A model generated the notes under the pieces. That model had not been told where the DNA came from. It made no database searches and was given only the letters and a program-made list of their open reading frames with translations. A program made the position numbers and the translations under genes. From Kosakonia oryzendophytica (lineage in GTDB: Bacteria; Pseudomonadota; Gammaproteobacteria; Enterobacterales; Enterobacteriaceae), in the NCBI RefSeq assembly GCF_900094925.1, contig NZ_FMAY01000014.1:1-41818 (forward strand): a DNA stretch of 41,818 bases. The letters are read 5' to 3'. This document shows, piece by piece, positions 28,822-36,038 of the stretch. The first letter of the stretch is position 1. Each line of letters begins with the position of its first letter.

Positions 28822-29697
28822 TTAATGACGCACGCCGGACGCAGCCGCACGTTCCAGCACCATCTGCGCGTGATTAATAATGGGGGCGTCGATCATTTTG
28901 CCGTTCAGCGATACAACACCAAGGCCGTTGCGTTCACCCTCTTCCGCCGCTTCGATAACCCGTTTAGCATGGTCAACTTCCTGCTGGGTGGGGGCATAGG
29001 CGTTGTGCAGCAGGTCGATCTGACGCGGGTTAATCAACGACTTACCGTTAAAGCCCATTTTGCGGATCAGGTCGACTTCACGCAGGAAACCGGCTTCGTC
29101 ATTCACGTCTGACCACACCACGTCAAAGGCATCAATACCGGCGGCGCGGGCAGCATGCAGTACGGCGCAACGCGCGTAGAACAGCTCAGTGCCGTCGCCA
29201 CGTTCGGTTTGCATATCCATCACATAGTCAAACGCCGCCAGCGCAATGCCGATCAAACGTTGAGAACTACGGGCAATGGCCACAGCATTGATAACGCCGA
29301 TAGCGGACTCAATTGCCGCCATCACACGTGTGGAGCCCACTTCGCGGCCGCACGCCAGCTCGATGCGTTCCAGATGGCGTTCCAGTTCGTAGATATCTTC
29401 CGGGGTGTCGGTCTTCGGTAAGCGCACCACATCCACCCCGGCGCGAACGACGGCTTCCAGATCCGGCAAACCGAACGGCGTGTTCAGTGGGTTAATGCGC
29501 ACCACGGTTTCAATGTCCTGGTACATCGGGTGTTGCAGCGCATGAAATACCAGCAGACGCGCCGTGTCTTTTTCACGCAGAGCGACAGCGTCTTCCAGAT
29601 CGAACATGATCGAATCCGGGCGGTAGATAAACGCGGTGGAGAGCATGGCGGCGTTAGCGCCTGGCAGAAACAGCATGCTACGACGAAGTTTTTTCAC
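28822..29697 (-). CDS. citE: Citrate lyase beta subunit (citryl-ACP lyase)
   Basis: CitE cleaves citryl-ACP to oxaloacetate and acetyl-ACP. The 291-residue protein has the HpcH/HpaI aldolase-like barrel of the family: [11 protein letters not shown] near the N-terminus, FDLEDAV at 32-38, Arg67 in VRINP, the Mg ligand Glu130 in AAIESAIGV and Asp157 in AAFDYVMDM. The start codon is GTG and overlaps the citD stop as GTGA, a coupling that sets the stoichiometry. It is about ten residues shorter than E. coli CitE as I recall it. Confidence 0.95.
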   Translation of the reverse strand: MKKLRRSMLFLPGANAAMLSTAFIYRPDSIMFDLEDAVALREKDTARLLVFHALQHPMYQDIETVVRINPLNTPFGLPDLEAVVRAGVDVVRLPKTDTPEDIYELERHLERIELACGREVGSTRVMAAIESAIGVINAVAIARSSQRLIGIALAAFDYVMDMQTERGDGTELFYARCAVLHAARAAGIDAFDVVWSDVNDEAGFLREVDLIRKMGFNGKSLINPRQIDLLHNAYAPTQQEVDHAKRVIEAAEEGERNGLGVVSLNGKMIDAPIINHAQMVLERAAASGVRH

Positions 29698-29987
29698 AGC
29701 AGTTTCCCCCAGTCAATTTCAGTGCCTTCAGCGGCACGCAGGATAGCGCTTTGCAGACGGGCGCGAATAACGCAATCCAGCGCGCCTTTATCTTCAATAA
29801 TCACCAGCCCCTGATGGACGTCCATCGCGCGTAACGTGGCATTGACCACCTGGCGGATTTGATCGCCAAACTGCTTAATCACTTCGCTGTGCACAACGAC
29901 TTCCAGCTCGCCCGCAGTCGGGGCTATTTTCACCATCAGGTCGCTGGACTCCATGGTCCCGGCCAGCGCCTCCCTCACAATTTTCAT
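29694..29987 (-). CDS. citD: Citrate lyase acyl carrier protein (gamma subunit)
   Basis: CitD carries the phosphoribosyl-dephospho-CoA group of citrate lyase. The 97-residue protein has the attachment site Ser14 in [12 protein letters not shown], the same position as in E. coli, and the conserved [17 protein letters not shown] near the C-terminus. AGGA lies about nine bases ahead of the ATG. It sits between citC and citE as in other citrate clusters. Confidence 0.95.
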   Translation of the reverse strand: MKIVREALAGTMESSDLMVKIAPTAGELEVVVHSEVIKQFGDQIRQVVNATLRAMDVHQGLVIIEDKGALDCVIRARLQSAILRAAEGTEIDWGKLL

Positions 29988-30004
29988 AATGACATTCCTG
30001 ATTT

Positions 30005-31024
30005 TTAAGCGACTTCCGCGCTGTAATGGGATTCAAGGTGCGCGAAAGTGGTATCCGGTACGATTTCCCGAATGCGGGAAAACTGGTGTGTTTTGAGTAA
30101 ACGGCGAACTTCCGAGGCGGAGATGGCATTGCCGGTGGCTTTAATGCGCGGAATTTCCACCACCTCCACGACGCCTGCCAGCAGCTGATGCATGGTTTGG
30201 TTGTACTGGCGGGTGATATCGCAAAACGGCTCGCTGCCGATAAAGCGGTGGGTAATCCCCAGCGCCGGGGCGATATAATTGCGGAAGATAAGCAGATCGA
30301 TTTCGCTCCACGCCTGCTGCACTTTGCCGGTCTCTTTCAGGAAGTAGGCCGGGAAGGTGGCGCGGGAAATAATGTACTGAGAGCCTTCATGCACGGTGAC
30401 GTTCGCCAAATGCGACACGCCTGCTTTCACCATTTTTAAGCGTGCGGCAAAGGGAAAGAACGAAGCGTCTTCACGCACCACAAACAGGTGCAGCCAGTCG
30501 CACGCCTGCGCAGCCTGCTCGACCAGATGGCGATGCCCAAGGGTAAAAGGATTGGCGTTCATCACAATCGCGCCAATACGCTTTCCCGGCATGCGATCTG
30601 CCTGCAACGTGCGGCAATAGCGCTGAATCCCTGACGGCGTGTTTTCCATCAGAATGGCATTATTGCCGCTCTGCGCAACAGGCCAGAATCCGCTGTGCTG
30701 AAAGCGCTCCCGGTTACAGGGGCGAGTGCACAGAAACAGATGAAAGTGGCCGCGCGCCAGCGCCAGGTGTTCAACTTCTGCCAGGAGTTGCGCGCTGAGG
30801 TTCTCACCGCGCATCTCTTCATCTACTGCCACGCACTTGATGACGTTGTCGGCCAGGCCCGCACAACCCACCAGTCGGTTTCCCGACCAGGCTTCAACGA
30901 AAGTGGTGATATCGTGGTCCATACCTAAGCCGCTGTCAGCGAGCAACGTGCGGATAGAGGCCAGCCGTTGAGTATTGCCGTTGACTTCCGCTACGCGGAA
31001 GTCGATGGGGGGTCGTGCTTGCAT
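30005..31024 (-). CDS. citC: [Citrate (pro-3S)-lyase] ligase CitC
   Basis: CitC uses ATP and acetate to acetylate the thiol of the CitD prosthetic group and so activates citrate lyase. The 339-residue product has an N-terminal GNAT-like domain (VIKCVAVDEEMRGENLSAQL near 61-80) and a C-terminal nucleotidyltransferase domain with VMNANPFTLGHRHLVEQAA, whose TLGH at 161-164 is the (T/H)xGH motif, and NAISASEVRRLL near the end. The FAH-family gene ends 16 bases upstream, so the two are in one operon. Confidence 0.94.
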   Translation of the reverse strand: MQARPPIDFRVAEVNGNTQRLASIRTLLADSGLGMDHDITTFVEAWSGNRLVGCAGLADNVIKCVAVDEEMRGENLSAQLLAEVEHLALARGHFHLFLCTRPCNRERFQHSGFWPVAQSGNNAILMENTPSGIQRYCRTLQADRMPGKRIGAIVMNANPFTLGHRHLVEQAAQACDWLHLFVVREDASFFPFAARLKMVKAGVSHLANVTVHEGSQYIISRATFPAYFLKETGKVQQAWSEIDLLIFRNYIAPALGITHRFIGSEPFCDITRQYNQTMHQLLAGVVEVVEIPRIKATGNAISASEVRRLLKTHQFSRIREIVPDTTFAHLESHYSAEVA

Positions 31025-31040
31025 GGTGTTGCCTTCGTCC

Positions 31041-31904
31041 TTAGTGCGCCGCCGTCAGCGCATGCGCTGGCGCATCGATAATCACATTGCTGAGGTGACC
31101 GATATTCTCGATTTCCACTTCAATGCGATCGCCCGCTTTCATGAACAGCGGCGGGTTACGTTTTTTGCCGACGCCGCCCGGTGAACCGGTGATGATGACG
31201 TCGCCTGGCGTCAGGCTGGTGAAGGTACTGATGTACTCGATAAGCTCGGCCACCTTATGGATCATGCTGGCGGTGTTGTCGTCCTGCACCATACGGCCAT
31301 TCAGCCAGGTACGGATAGCAAGCGCATGCGGATCCGGGATCTCATCCGCGGTGGTCATCCACGGGCCAAACGCGCCTGTCTGCCGCCAGTTTTTGCCTGC
31401 GGTAAACCAGGTGTGCTGCCAGTCACGTGCGGAACCATCCATATAGCAGCTATAACCCGCCACATGACTTAACGCCGTCTCGCGGGAAATATTTTCACCA
31501 CCTTTACCCATGATCACCGCCAGTTCGCCTTCGTAGTCGAATTCGCTGGAGTGACGCGGTTTAAGCACCGGTGCGTTATGCCCGGTCTGCGAGTCGGCAA
31601 AGCGGACAAACAGCGTCGGTGCCGGGTTGTGCTGATCAAATTCTTTGCGTTTTTCGGCGTAGTTCATGCCAACACAGAGAATTTTGCCGGGGTTATCGAT
31701 CACGGGCAGAAAATCGAGATCATCGAAGCGGAGTTCCGGTGCTTCACCGACAAACTGCTGTGCCTCGTTCAGCGCGTTGGCCGCGAGCAGTGATTTCAAA
31801 TCACCGTAACGATCGCCCAGGCGCTTACCCAGATTGATGACGCCATCAGCCTTGACGATGCCGTAGCTACGGATCCCCTGATGGACAAAGCTTGCGAGTT
31901 TCAT
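31041..31904 (-). CDS. Fumarylacetoacetate hydrolase (FAH) family protein, candidate oxaloacetate decarboxylase
   Basis: The 287-residue protein has the FAH C-terminal fold. The metal ligands expected for the family are Glu125 and Glu127 (FDYEGELAVIMGKG) and Asp156 (GYSCYMDGSARDWQ); the VIITGSPGGVG loop is near 236-246. Members hydrolyse, isomerise or decarboxylate 2-oxo acids; human FAHD1 and a Corynebacterium homologue are reported oxaloacetate decarboxylases. Its place in a citrate lyase operon, which makes oxaloacetate, and the lack of oadGAB nearby suggest an oxaloacetate role, by inference only. The lid segment CVGMNYAEKRKEF keeps a Glu but has Lys85 where FAHD1 has its catalytic His, so the activity could differ. 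An AGGAACTGAT ribosome binding region precedes the ATG. Confidence 0.85.
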   Translation of the reverse strand: MKLASFVHQGIRSYGIVKADGVINLGKRLGDRYGDLKSLLAANALNEAQQFVGEAPELRFDDLDFLPVIDNPGKILCVGMNYAEKRKEFDQHNPAPTLFVRFADSQTGHNAPVLKPRHSSEFDYEGELAVIMGKGGENISRETALSHVAGYSCYMDGSARDWQHTWFTAGKNWRQTGAFGPWMTTADEIPDPHALAIRTWLNGRMVQDDNTASMIHKVAELIEYISTFTSLTPGDVIITGSPGGVGKKRNPPLFMKAGDRIEVEIENIGHLSNVIIDAPAHALTAAH

Positions 31905-31925
31905 ATCAGTTCCTGTAATGCTTAA

Positions 31926-33290
31926 TCAAACGAGGAAATTGCCAAGGACCAGCAGTGACACCGACACGTTGATCGCGCCGCCAATACGGGTCGCAATCTG
32001 TGCAAACGGCATCAGGCTCATGCGGTTACCCGCCGTCAGGATGGCAACATCCCCTGTCCCGCCCTGACCGCTCTGGCAGCAGGAAACGATGGCCACATCA
32101 ATAGGATGCATGCCAATCTTTTTACCCACGAAGAAGCCAGTCGTAACCAGTGCGGAAACGGTACTCACGATCACCAGCAAGTTGTCGATGGTGAAAGCGT
32201 GAACCAGTTCTTCCCACGGCGTGATCGCCACGCCAACCGCGAAGAGAATCGGATAGGTGACCGAGGTCTGGAAGAATTTGTACACCACCTGAGAGCCTTC
32301 CAGCAGGCGCGGAGAAACGCCATGTACCAGCTTGATCAGGACAGCAACAAACAGCATGCCGACCGGTGCAGGCAGGCCAATCAGTTTGTGGCCAAGCATG
32401 CCGATCATGTACAGCAGTACTGCCAACAGTGCGCCAGCTGCAATAGTGGTCACATCGGTTTTGCCGGAGAATGCCGGTGCCGCCGGAGCCTGTTCATCAC
32501 CGTTGCTGCGGTTAGGCATCAGTTGGCCTTCACCGGTCAAATGTGGGAAGCGTTTACCGAGCTGGTTCAGACAACCAGAGATAATGATGGCAGTCAGGCC
32601 ACCCAGCATTACCATTGGCAGTACACGACCCAGTGCAACACCCTGATCCATATGCAGCAGCGTGGCGTAACCAATAGAGAGCGGAATCGCCCCTTCACCC
32701 ACACCACCGGCCATGATCGGCAGAATAATAAAGAAGAAGATCTGGAACGGTTCCATACCGAGCATCAGGCCAACGCCCATGCCTACCAGCATGCCAACAA
32801 TTTCACCGCACAGCATCGGGAAGAAGATACGCAGGAAACCCTGAATCAGGGTGGTGCGGTTCATGCTCATGATGCTGCCGACAATGATGCAGCAGATATA
32901 GAGATAGAGGATGTTGGTGGATTTATAGAACTTGGTGGTAGATTCCACGACCACGTCCGGCAGCAGACCGTAATAGACCATCGCCGAAGGAATAAAGGTT
33001 GCGCAAATCGCCGCAGCGCCCAGCTTACCGATGATCGGCAAACGCTTACCGAATTCACCACAGGCAAAGCCGAAGAACGCCAGCGTAGCGACCATCACCA
33101 CGATATCGCTGGGAAGCTTGCCGCCCAGACAGTCAATCGCAATCAACGCACCCGCCAGCAGGAATAACGGCAGTGGAATAATCCCTACCTTCCAGGTATC
33201 CATAATGTGCCACCACTTATCTTTAAGTGATGTTTTTTGAATCGCCAGCGATTCAGAGGTAACAGAAAATGAATCGTCAGTTGTGCTCAT
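31926..33290 (-). CDS. 2-hydroxycarboxylate transporter family citrate carrier (CitS/CitW type)
   Basis: This 454-residue inner-membrane protein belongs to the 2HCT family, whose members import citrate or malate by Na+ or H+ symport or by exchange with acetate or lactate. It has about 11 hydrophobic segments. The two reentrant-loop motifs are GGVGEGAIPLS at 195-205 and SGQGGTGD at 407-414, followed by AGNRMSLMPFAQIATRIGGA with Arg435 at the position of the substrate-binding arginine of CitS. The charged N-terminus before residue 30 is cytoplasmic. It is the first gene of the citrate operon, with AAGGGG upstream of its ATG. The motifs alone do not tell a Na+/citrate symporter from a CitW-like citrate/acetate exchanger. 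Confidence 0.9.
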   Translation of the reverse strand: MSTTDDSFSVTSESLAIQKTSLKDKWWHIMDTWKVGIIPLPLFLLAGALIAIDCLGGKLPSDIVVMVATLAFFGFACGEFGKRLPIIGKLGAAAICATFIPSAMVYYGLLPDVVVESTTKFYKSTNILYLYICCIIVGSIMSMNRTTLIQGFLRIFFPMLCGEIVGMLVGMGVGLMLGMEPFQIFFFIILPIMAGGVGEGAIPLSIGYATLLHMDQGVALGRVLPMVMLGGLTAIIISGCLNQLGKRFPHLTGEGQLMPNRSNGDEQAPAAPAFSGKTDVTTIAAGALLAVLLYMIGMLGHKLIGLPAPVGMLFVAVLIKLVHGVSPRLLEGSQVVYKFFQTSVTYPILFAVGVAITPWEELVHAFTIDNLLVIVSTVSALVTTGFFVGKKIGMHPIDVAIVSCCQSGQGGTGDVAILTAGNRMSLMPFAQIATRIGGAINVSVSLLVLGNFLV

Positions 33291-33390
33291 AATTAAGCCC
33301 CTTGGTTATTTTGTGCGTACAGACTAAAGGGCTAAACACACACTTTATGTGAGGAGCTGCATAATAAAATTGGAGTTTTAATGGCGCCTA

Positions 33391-33457
33391 TGGTTTTTAT
33401 GGTTTCTTTTATTTTGTGTGATTTAAGCCTTAATAATGCGCGTGGTTTTTATGGTTT
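33391..33457. repeat. Paired 15-bp direct repeats, candidate CitB operators
   Basis: TGGTTTTTATGGTTT occurs at 33391-33405 and again, identical, at 33443-33457. The copies start 52 bp apart, close to five helical turns. Each contains two TGGTTT half-sites nine bases apart. The place between the divergent citrate operon and citAB suggests response-regulator binding. Confidence 0.6.
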
Positions 33458-33534
33458 TTATATATAGAAATACAACTTAATAACATTTCCCAAAAAGAAT
33501 ATTTAACAGGCCGTTTTTCAGCGTCAGCGCTTGC

Positions 33535-33550
33535 TGTGCAAGGGATCACA
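33535..33550. promoter_or_regulatory. CRP-like site upstream of citA
   Basis: TGTGCAAGGGATCACA matches the CRP consensus TGTGA-N6-TCACA with one mismatch. It lies 75 bases before citA and about 245 from the carrier gene. Catabolite control of citrate genes is known in Klebsiella. Confidence 0.6.
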
Positions 33551-33625
33551 AGTTTCCAGTAAACTGCGTACGGCAGCAAAAAAAGATGGTACATTGGCGC
33601 ATTGTTAGCTGCTGTGCGTACCGTC

Positions 33626-35263
33626 ATGAAAGTATCCTTTCAAATCAAACTTTTTATTTCGCTGGTGCTTTTCTTCTCCGGCCTTTTTGCCTTGCTGGGG
33701 GTTTATTATTACAAGGATGTCGGTCGTCAGCTATACCAGGAAATGAGCGTCAGAGCAAAAATACAAGCTGAAGAAATAGCGATTATTCCGAATTTACGCA
33801 AGGCCGTTGCTGAAAAAGATATTCCGGCAATTACCCAGTTTATGCATCAGGTAGTATCCCACAGTGACGCCAGCTTTATTGTTATCGGTGATAATAAGGG
33901 CCTGCATTTATTTCACTCGGTGCATGCCAATGTTGTGGGTAAGACGCTGATAGGCGGCGATAACGAAGAAGTGCTGCGAGGTTTAACTACCACCACGATC
34001 CGCAAAGGAGGCTTAGGTATTTCCCTGCGCAGTAAAGCGCCGATATTCGACGATAACGGGCAGGTCGTGGGAATTGTTTCCGTGGGATATCTGACCAGCT
34101 ATCTGGATACTATTACGCTTGGCAAAGCGATCAATATTTTTATTGCTGCCGTGTTGCTGCTCGTCGCGCTCTTTATCTTTTCCTGGTTTTTCACCCGCGG
34201 AATTAAAAAACAGATCTTCTCGCTGGAACCGCGGGAAATTGGTCTGTTAGTGCGCCAGCAAAAAGCAATGATGGAGTCCATTTATGAAGGGGTGATCGCC
34301 GTCGACAGCGAACTGCGCATTGAGGTGATAAACCAGGCCGCGCGCAAACTGTTGGGACTGAGCCAACCTACCCGTGCCCTGCGCGGACTGGCCATTGGCG
34401 ACGTGATTGCACCGGTGCCCTTTTTCACCCGCACGGTGATGCTGGAGCACGACACCCACGATGAGATCTGCTGTTTTAACACCTTAACAGTGATCGCCAG
34501 TCGGGTGCGCATTATGCTGGAGGATAAATTACAGGGCTGGGTAATCACCTTCCGCGACCGCAATGAGATAGACAGCCTCAGCGCGCAACTCAGTCAGGTT
34601 AAACGCTATGTTGATAACCTGCGCATTATGCGCCACGAGCAATTAAACCGCATGACCACACTCTCGGGTCTGCTGCATATGGAGCGTTACGACGAGGCGG
34701 TGCGTTACATTCAGGCGCAGTCTGAGCACGCGCAGGAATTGCTGGACTTTATCTCGTCGCGTTTTAGCTCGCCGACCTTATGCGGGCTGCTGTTGGGCAA
34801 AGCGGCACGCGCCCGTGAAAAAGGCGTCGAACTGGCGTTTGATCCGCTGTGCAGGATGGATCGCGCCTGTCTCGCGCTGGGGGAAGCGGAACTGATCTCG
34901 ATCATCGGCAATCTGCTGGATAACGCCATTGAGGCAACGCAGCGTGCAGCGCTGCCGCACGAACCGGTGGAAGTATTGATCCTGCTGAATGAACGGGAGC
35001 TGATTATTGAAGTAGCGGATCGCGGTATCGGTATCGACCCGACTATTCGCGAGCACATTTTTGAACGCGGGATGACCACCAAACACAGTGGCGATCATGG
35101 TATTGGCCTCTATTTGATCGCCAGTTATGTGACACAGGTAGGCGGATCGATCGACGTTTCTGATAACGATCCCCGCGGTGCGATTTTTTCTTTGTTTATT
35201 CCTGAAGCGGGCAACGTACAGCGTCCCGTACCGACCCTGGAAGATCAGAATTATGCGACATGA
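33626..35263 (+). CDS. citA: Sensor histidine kinase of the CitA/DcuS family
   Basis: CitA-type kinases sense extracellular citrate through a periplasmic PAS domain and phosphorylate CitB. The 545-residue protein has a first membrane helix near residues 9-28, a periplasmic domain to about 168 with IRKGGLGISLRSKAPI (a stretch that lines the citrate pocket in Klebsiella CitA), a second helix at 169-189, a cytoplasmic PAS domain around 205-310, and a kinase core. The phosphoacceptor is probably His337 in RIMRHEQLNRM; the N box is NLLDNAIEA (N429, N433) and the G box includes HGIGLYL at 491-497. No good Shine-Dalgarno box precedes the chosen ATG; a TTG at 33602 is an alternative. Genes named dpiB or citY are equivalents; citrate specificity is inferred from context. 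Confidence 0.88.
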   Translation: MKVSFQIKLFISLVLFFSGLFALLGVYYYKDVGRQLYQEMSVRAKIQAEEIAIIPNLRKAVAEKDIPAITQFMHQVVSHSDASFIVIGDNKGLHLFHSVHANVVGKTLIGGDNEEVLRGLTTTTIRKGGLGISLRSKAPIFDDNGQVVGIVSVGYLTSYLDTITLGKAINIFIAAVLLLVALFIFSWFFTRGIKKQIFSLEPREIGLLVRQQKAMMESIYEGVIAVDSELRIEVINQAARKLLGLSQPTRALRGLAIGDVIAPVPFFTRTVMLEHDTHDEICCFNTLTVIASRVRIMLEDKLQGWVITFRDRNEIDSLSAQLSQVKRYVDNLRIMRHEQLNRMTTLSGLLHMERYDEAVRYIQAQSEHAQELLDFISSRFSSPTLCGLLLGKAARAREKGVELAFDPLCRMDRACLALGEAELISIIGNLLDNAIEATQRAALPHEPVEVLILLNERELIIEVADRGIGIDPTIREHIFERGMTTKHSGDHGIGLYLIASYVTQVGGSIDVSDNDPRGAIFSLFIPEAGNVQRPVPTLEDQNYAT

Positions 35264-35945
35264 ACTGATAGACGTGCTGATAGTAGAAGATGAAAACGCG
35301 CTTGCGCAGCTTCATGCTGAACTGATCAGCAAACATCCGCGTTTACGTCTGGTGGGCATTGCCTCATCCCTTGCCGAAGCAAAGGTGTTGCTGAACAGTA
35401 CGCAGCCGCAACTGGTTTTACTCGACAATTACCTGCCGGACGGTAAAGGCATTACGCTTATCAGCGATCCGCTGATTACCCGCGCCAACTGTTCGGTCAT
35501 TTTTATCACCGCCGCCAGCGACATGGACACCTGTAGCCTGGCTATCCGCAACGGCGCTTTCGACTATATCCTCAAACCGGTGTCCTGGAAGCGGTTAAGC
35601 CAGTCGCTGGAGCGTTTTGTGCAATTTGCCGAGCAGCAACGGGTATGGAAAATCGTCGACCAGCAGAACGTCGACTCGCTCTATCAGCTACAGGCCAAAA
35701 ACTACCGCCAGGATAACGGCAGTAAAGGTATTGAAGAGAATACGCTGGCGCTGGTGCAAAAGTTGTTTGCTGATGAGGCTGAACGTTGTTTTTCCGTTGA
35801 TGAAGTGGTAAGCGAAACGGGGCTGAGTAAAACCACTACCCGACGCTACCTGGAACACTGCGTGGAGGCGGGTTTTCTGGCGGTAGAGATGCAATACGGC
35901 AAGATTGGGCATCCACGCCGTATGTACCGGCGCGTAGCCGCGTGA
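35253..35945 (+). CDS. citB: Response regulator of the CitB/DcuR family
   Basis: The 230-residue regulator pairs with the kinase just upstream. Its receiver domain has Asp13, the phosphorylation site Asp58 in LVLLDNYLPDG, Thr in FITAAS and Lys in YILKPVSW. The C-terminal helix-turn-helix contains FSVDEVVSETGLSKTTTRRYLEHCVE. It is the expected activator of the divergent citrate operon. The ATG at 35253 overlaps the citA end by 11 bases and has a GGAAG box upstream; the longer frame starting inside citA is rejected. Names in use for homologues include dpiA and citZ. Confidence 0.9.
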   Translation: MRHELIDVLIVEDENALAQLHAELISKHPRLRLVGIASSLAEAKVLLNSTQPQLVLLDNYLPDGKGITLISDPLITRANCSVIFITAASDMDTCSLAIRNGAFDYILKPVSWKRLSQSLERFVQFAEQQRVWKIVDQQNVDSLYQLQAKNYRQDNGSKGIEENTLALVQKLFADEAERCFSVDEVVSETGLSKTTTRRYLEHCVEAGFLAVEMQYGKIGHPRRMYRRVAA

Positions 35946-35948
35946 TGA

Positions 35949-36036
35949 TTGCCCTCTTCCCCAGGGGAGAGGATGGAAAACGGCGCCATACACATCTCCC
36001 TCTCCCCTCAGGGGAGAGGGTTGGGGTGAGGGGAAA
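35949..36036. repeat. Two palindromic CCCTCTCCCC units between citB and speC
   Basis: Near 35952-35972 lies an imperfect CCTCTTCCCC/GGGGAGAGG hairpin. At 35998-36020 a perfect 10-bp stem CCCTCTCCCC/GGGGAGAGGG with a TCA loop is followed by GTTGGGGTGAGGGG. The units are the same family as the mosaic at 19.6-19.85 kb. They sit between two convergent genes and can act as a two-way terminator. Confidence 0.8.
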
Positions 36037-36038
36037 AA

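Larger units (their letters stand above)
33291..33625. promoter_or_regulatory. Divergent control region of the citrate operon and citAB
   Basis: This 335-base AT-rich region separates the carrier start from citA and must hold both promoters. It contains two identical 15-bp direct repeats and a CRP-like site, listed separately. No reading frame of its own is credible. Confidence 0.75.

Noticed and set aside
32106..33167. 353-codon plus-strand frame rich in His, Gln and Asn
   Set aside because: It is antisense to the citrate carrier; its composition is the expected mirror of hydrophobic membrane codons.
25941..35945. Hidden oxaloacetate decarboxylase genes (oadG, oadA, oadB) in the citrate locus
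   Set aside because: All coding space in the locus is taken by the listed genes; no biotin-attachment motif or OadB-like membrane protein is seen.
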